Origin: Burkholderiaceae bacterium | Lineage (GTDB): Bacteria > Pseudomonadota > Gammaproteobacteria > Burkholderiales > Burkholderiaceae | Reading direction: 5' to 3' | DNA length: 6,412 nucleotides | NCBI GenBank assembly: GCA_017997515.1 | Contig: JAGOEY010000108.1 | Coordinates: forward strand, 1 to 6,412 | Shown: one piece after another, positions 5,559 through 6,412 of the stretch | Numbering within the stretch: position 1 is the first letter of the stretch | Layout of the letters: every line of letters begins with the position of its first letter | Program-made: the position numbers and the translations under genes | Notes under the pieces: model-generated | Database searches by the model: none | What the model was told of the DNA's origin: nothing | The model's input: the letters and a program-made list of their open reading frames with translations, nothing else

Positions 5559-5993
5559 ATGAAATCTACGCTAGCAGCTATCATTTTTGCGTCAATGGCC
5601 TTGCCCGCAGTGGCCCAGATGTCCCCCGTGGGCCACTGGCACACGCTGGACGAAAAGACCAACGAGGTGAAGTCGCAGATCCAGATCACCGAGTCGGGTG
5701 GTGTGGTGAGCGGCAAGATCGAGAAGCTGCTGCGCAAGGACGCCAAGCAGGACGCCGTGTGTGACGAATGCAGCGACGACCGCAAGGGCAAACCCCTGCT
5801 GGGGCTGGAGATCATCCGGGGTGCCAAGAAGGCGGCGGACAAAAACGTGTGGGAAGACGGCAAGATCCTCGACCCCGAAAACGGCAAGAACTACACCCTG
5901 CGGCTCACGCCCATCGAGGGTGGAAAAAAACTCGAAGTACGCGGCTCCATCGGCCCGTTTGGCCGCACCCAGACCTGGGTTCGCGTGCCCTAA
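5559..5993 (+). CDS. DUF2147 family exported protein
   Basis: The product is 144 residues. It starts with K3, a hydrophobic stretch and LPAVAQ, a clear Sec signal peptide with likely cleavage after A19, leaving a mature protein of about 125 residues in the periplasm or secreted. The rest shows the DUF2147 pattern: VGHWHTLDE (24-32) near the start, SGKIEKL (51-57), CDEC (68-71), IIRGAKK (85-91), ILDPENGKNYTLRL (103-116) and a terminal RTQTWVRV (136-143). As I recall, H. pylori HP1028 of this family has a lipocalin-like barrel, suggesting binding of a small hydrophobic ligand, but no biochemical role is established. GGAG (5549-5552) precedes the ATG by six bases. It sits 40 bases after the acyl-CoA dehydrogenase and 12 before the hydroxyacyl-CoA dehydrogenase, so it is probably co-expressed with beta-oxidation enzymes. 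The two cysteines could form a disulfide. Confidence 0.88.
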   Translation: MKSTLAAIIFASMALPAVAQMSPVGHWHTLDEKTNEVKSQIQITESGGVVSGKIEKLLRKDAKQDAVCDECSDDRKGKPLLGLEIIRGAKKAADKNVWEDGKILDPENGKNYTLRLTPIEGGKKLEVRGSIGPFGRTQTWVRVP

Positions 5994-6005
5994 TCAGGAA
6001 ATACC

Positions 6006-6412
6006 ATGTCCCGTTTTAACGTGAAAAAAGTCGCCGTGTTGGGCGCAGGCGTGATGGGTGCGCAGATCGCCGCCCACCTCGTCAACTGCAAGGTGCCGGT
6101 TGTTTTGTTCGACCTTCCCGCCAAAGAGGGCCCTAAGAACGGCATCGTCACCAAAGCGATTGAAGGTTTGAAGAAACTCAAACCATCGCCCCTCGGCGCG
6201 GTGGAAGACGCGTCACTCATCCAGCAGGCCAACTACGAAGAACACATGGCGCAGTTGAAAGACTGCGACCTCATCATCGAGGCCATTGCCGAGCGGATGG
6301 ACTGGAAACTTGATCTGTACAAAAAGATCGCACCCTTCGTGGCACCGCACGCCATCGTGGCGTCCAACACCTCGGGCCTGTCGATCACCAAATTGAGTGA
6401 AGCGCTGCCCGA
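6006..6412 (+). CDS. 3-hydroxyacyl-CoA dehydrogenase, N-terminal part (probably FadB/FadN-type, with enoyl-CoA hydratase)
   Basis: The first 135 codons are present and the frame is open at the window edge. The start ATG has AGGAA (5996-6000) five bases upstream. The Rossmann motif GAGVMG (13-18) and D36 at the end of strand 2 indicate NAD binding. LIIEAIAER (89-97) and SNTSGLSITKLSE (120-132) are the signatures of the 3-hydroxyacyl-CoA dehydrogenase NAD-binding domain, the latter containing the conserved active-site Ser region. The enzyme oxidises L-3-hydroxyacyl-CoA to 3-ketoacyl-CoA, the third step of beta-oxidation. Because the dehydrogenase domain is at the N-terminus and the LPAKEGPKNG segment (37-46) is present, it resembles the long proteins of about 800 residues that carry an enoyl-CoA hydratase domain at the C-terminus (FadN-like order). 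That part is outside the window, so the bifunctional nature is inferred. Confidence 0.92.
   Translation, partial: MSRFNVKKVAVLGAGVMGAQIAAHLVNCKVPVVLFDLPAKEGPKNGIVTKAIEGLKKLKPSPLGAVEDASLIQQANYEEHMAQLKDCDLIIEAIAERMDWKLDLYKKIAPFVAPHAIVASNTSGLSITKLSEALP

Noticed and set aside
4451..5887. A 478-codon open frame on the minus strand across the acyl-CoA dehydrogenase and DUF2147 genes
   Set aside because: It is antisense to two well-supported genes, its product is His/Gln/Val-rich low-quality sequence typical of reversed GC-rich codons, and no family is recognisable.

Overview
The window is GC-rich, densely coding DNA whose gene content and protein style point to a betaproteobacterium, most likely Comamonadaceae (Rhodoferax/Polaromonas/Acidovorax-like). 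This placement rests on recognising the protein families and the gene order, not on a search. I see no mobile element, tRNA, rRNA or CRISPR array.

Left part (1-2801): a catabolic module. A GntR-family regulator, of which only the first 23 codons are present, starts on the minus strand at 71. It faces a plus-strand operon of two short-chain dehydrogenases (379-1113 and 1110-1859, overlapping by ATGA) and a fumarylacetoacetate-hydrolase-family enzyme (1903-2751). A strong intrinsic terminator (2771-2801) closes the operon. The divergent spacer holds a REP-like double hairpin (154-206) and a perfect TGGTC-A-GACCA palindrome (273-283), the form of operator bound by FadR/FCD-type GntR regulators. 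The SDR plus FAH set fits the lower part of a non-phosphorylative L-fucose/L-rhamnose/pentose acid pathway. There a 2-keto-3-deoxy sugar acid is oxidised to a 2,4-diketo acid and hydrolysed to pyruvate plus a hydroxy acid. The sugar dehydrogenase, lactonase, dehydratase and transporter are not visible.

Right part (2927-6412): a fatty-acid beta-oxidation operon. A TetR-family regulator (2959-3717) with an unusual Ser-rich tail is preceded by a likely autoregulatory dyad. Four bases after its stop comes a large FadE5-like acyl-CoA dehydrogenase (3722-5518). Then come a small exported DUF2147 protein (5559-5993) and the start of a 3-hydroxyacyl-CoA dehydrogenase (6006 to the window edge), probably a FadB/FadN-type bifunctional enzyme. 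Spacings of 4, 40 and 12 bases with no terminator suggest co-transcription. TetR would sense acyl-CoA or a fatty acid, and the enzymes catalyse the first and third (perhaps also second) beta-oxidation steps.

Most of the window is ordinary metabolism. The points most worth a second look are the operator-regulator pair, the uncertain sugar-acid substrate, the REP-like element, the TetR Ser-rich tail encoded by a pyrimidine tract, and the secreted DUF2147 protein inside a beta-oxidation operon.
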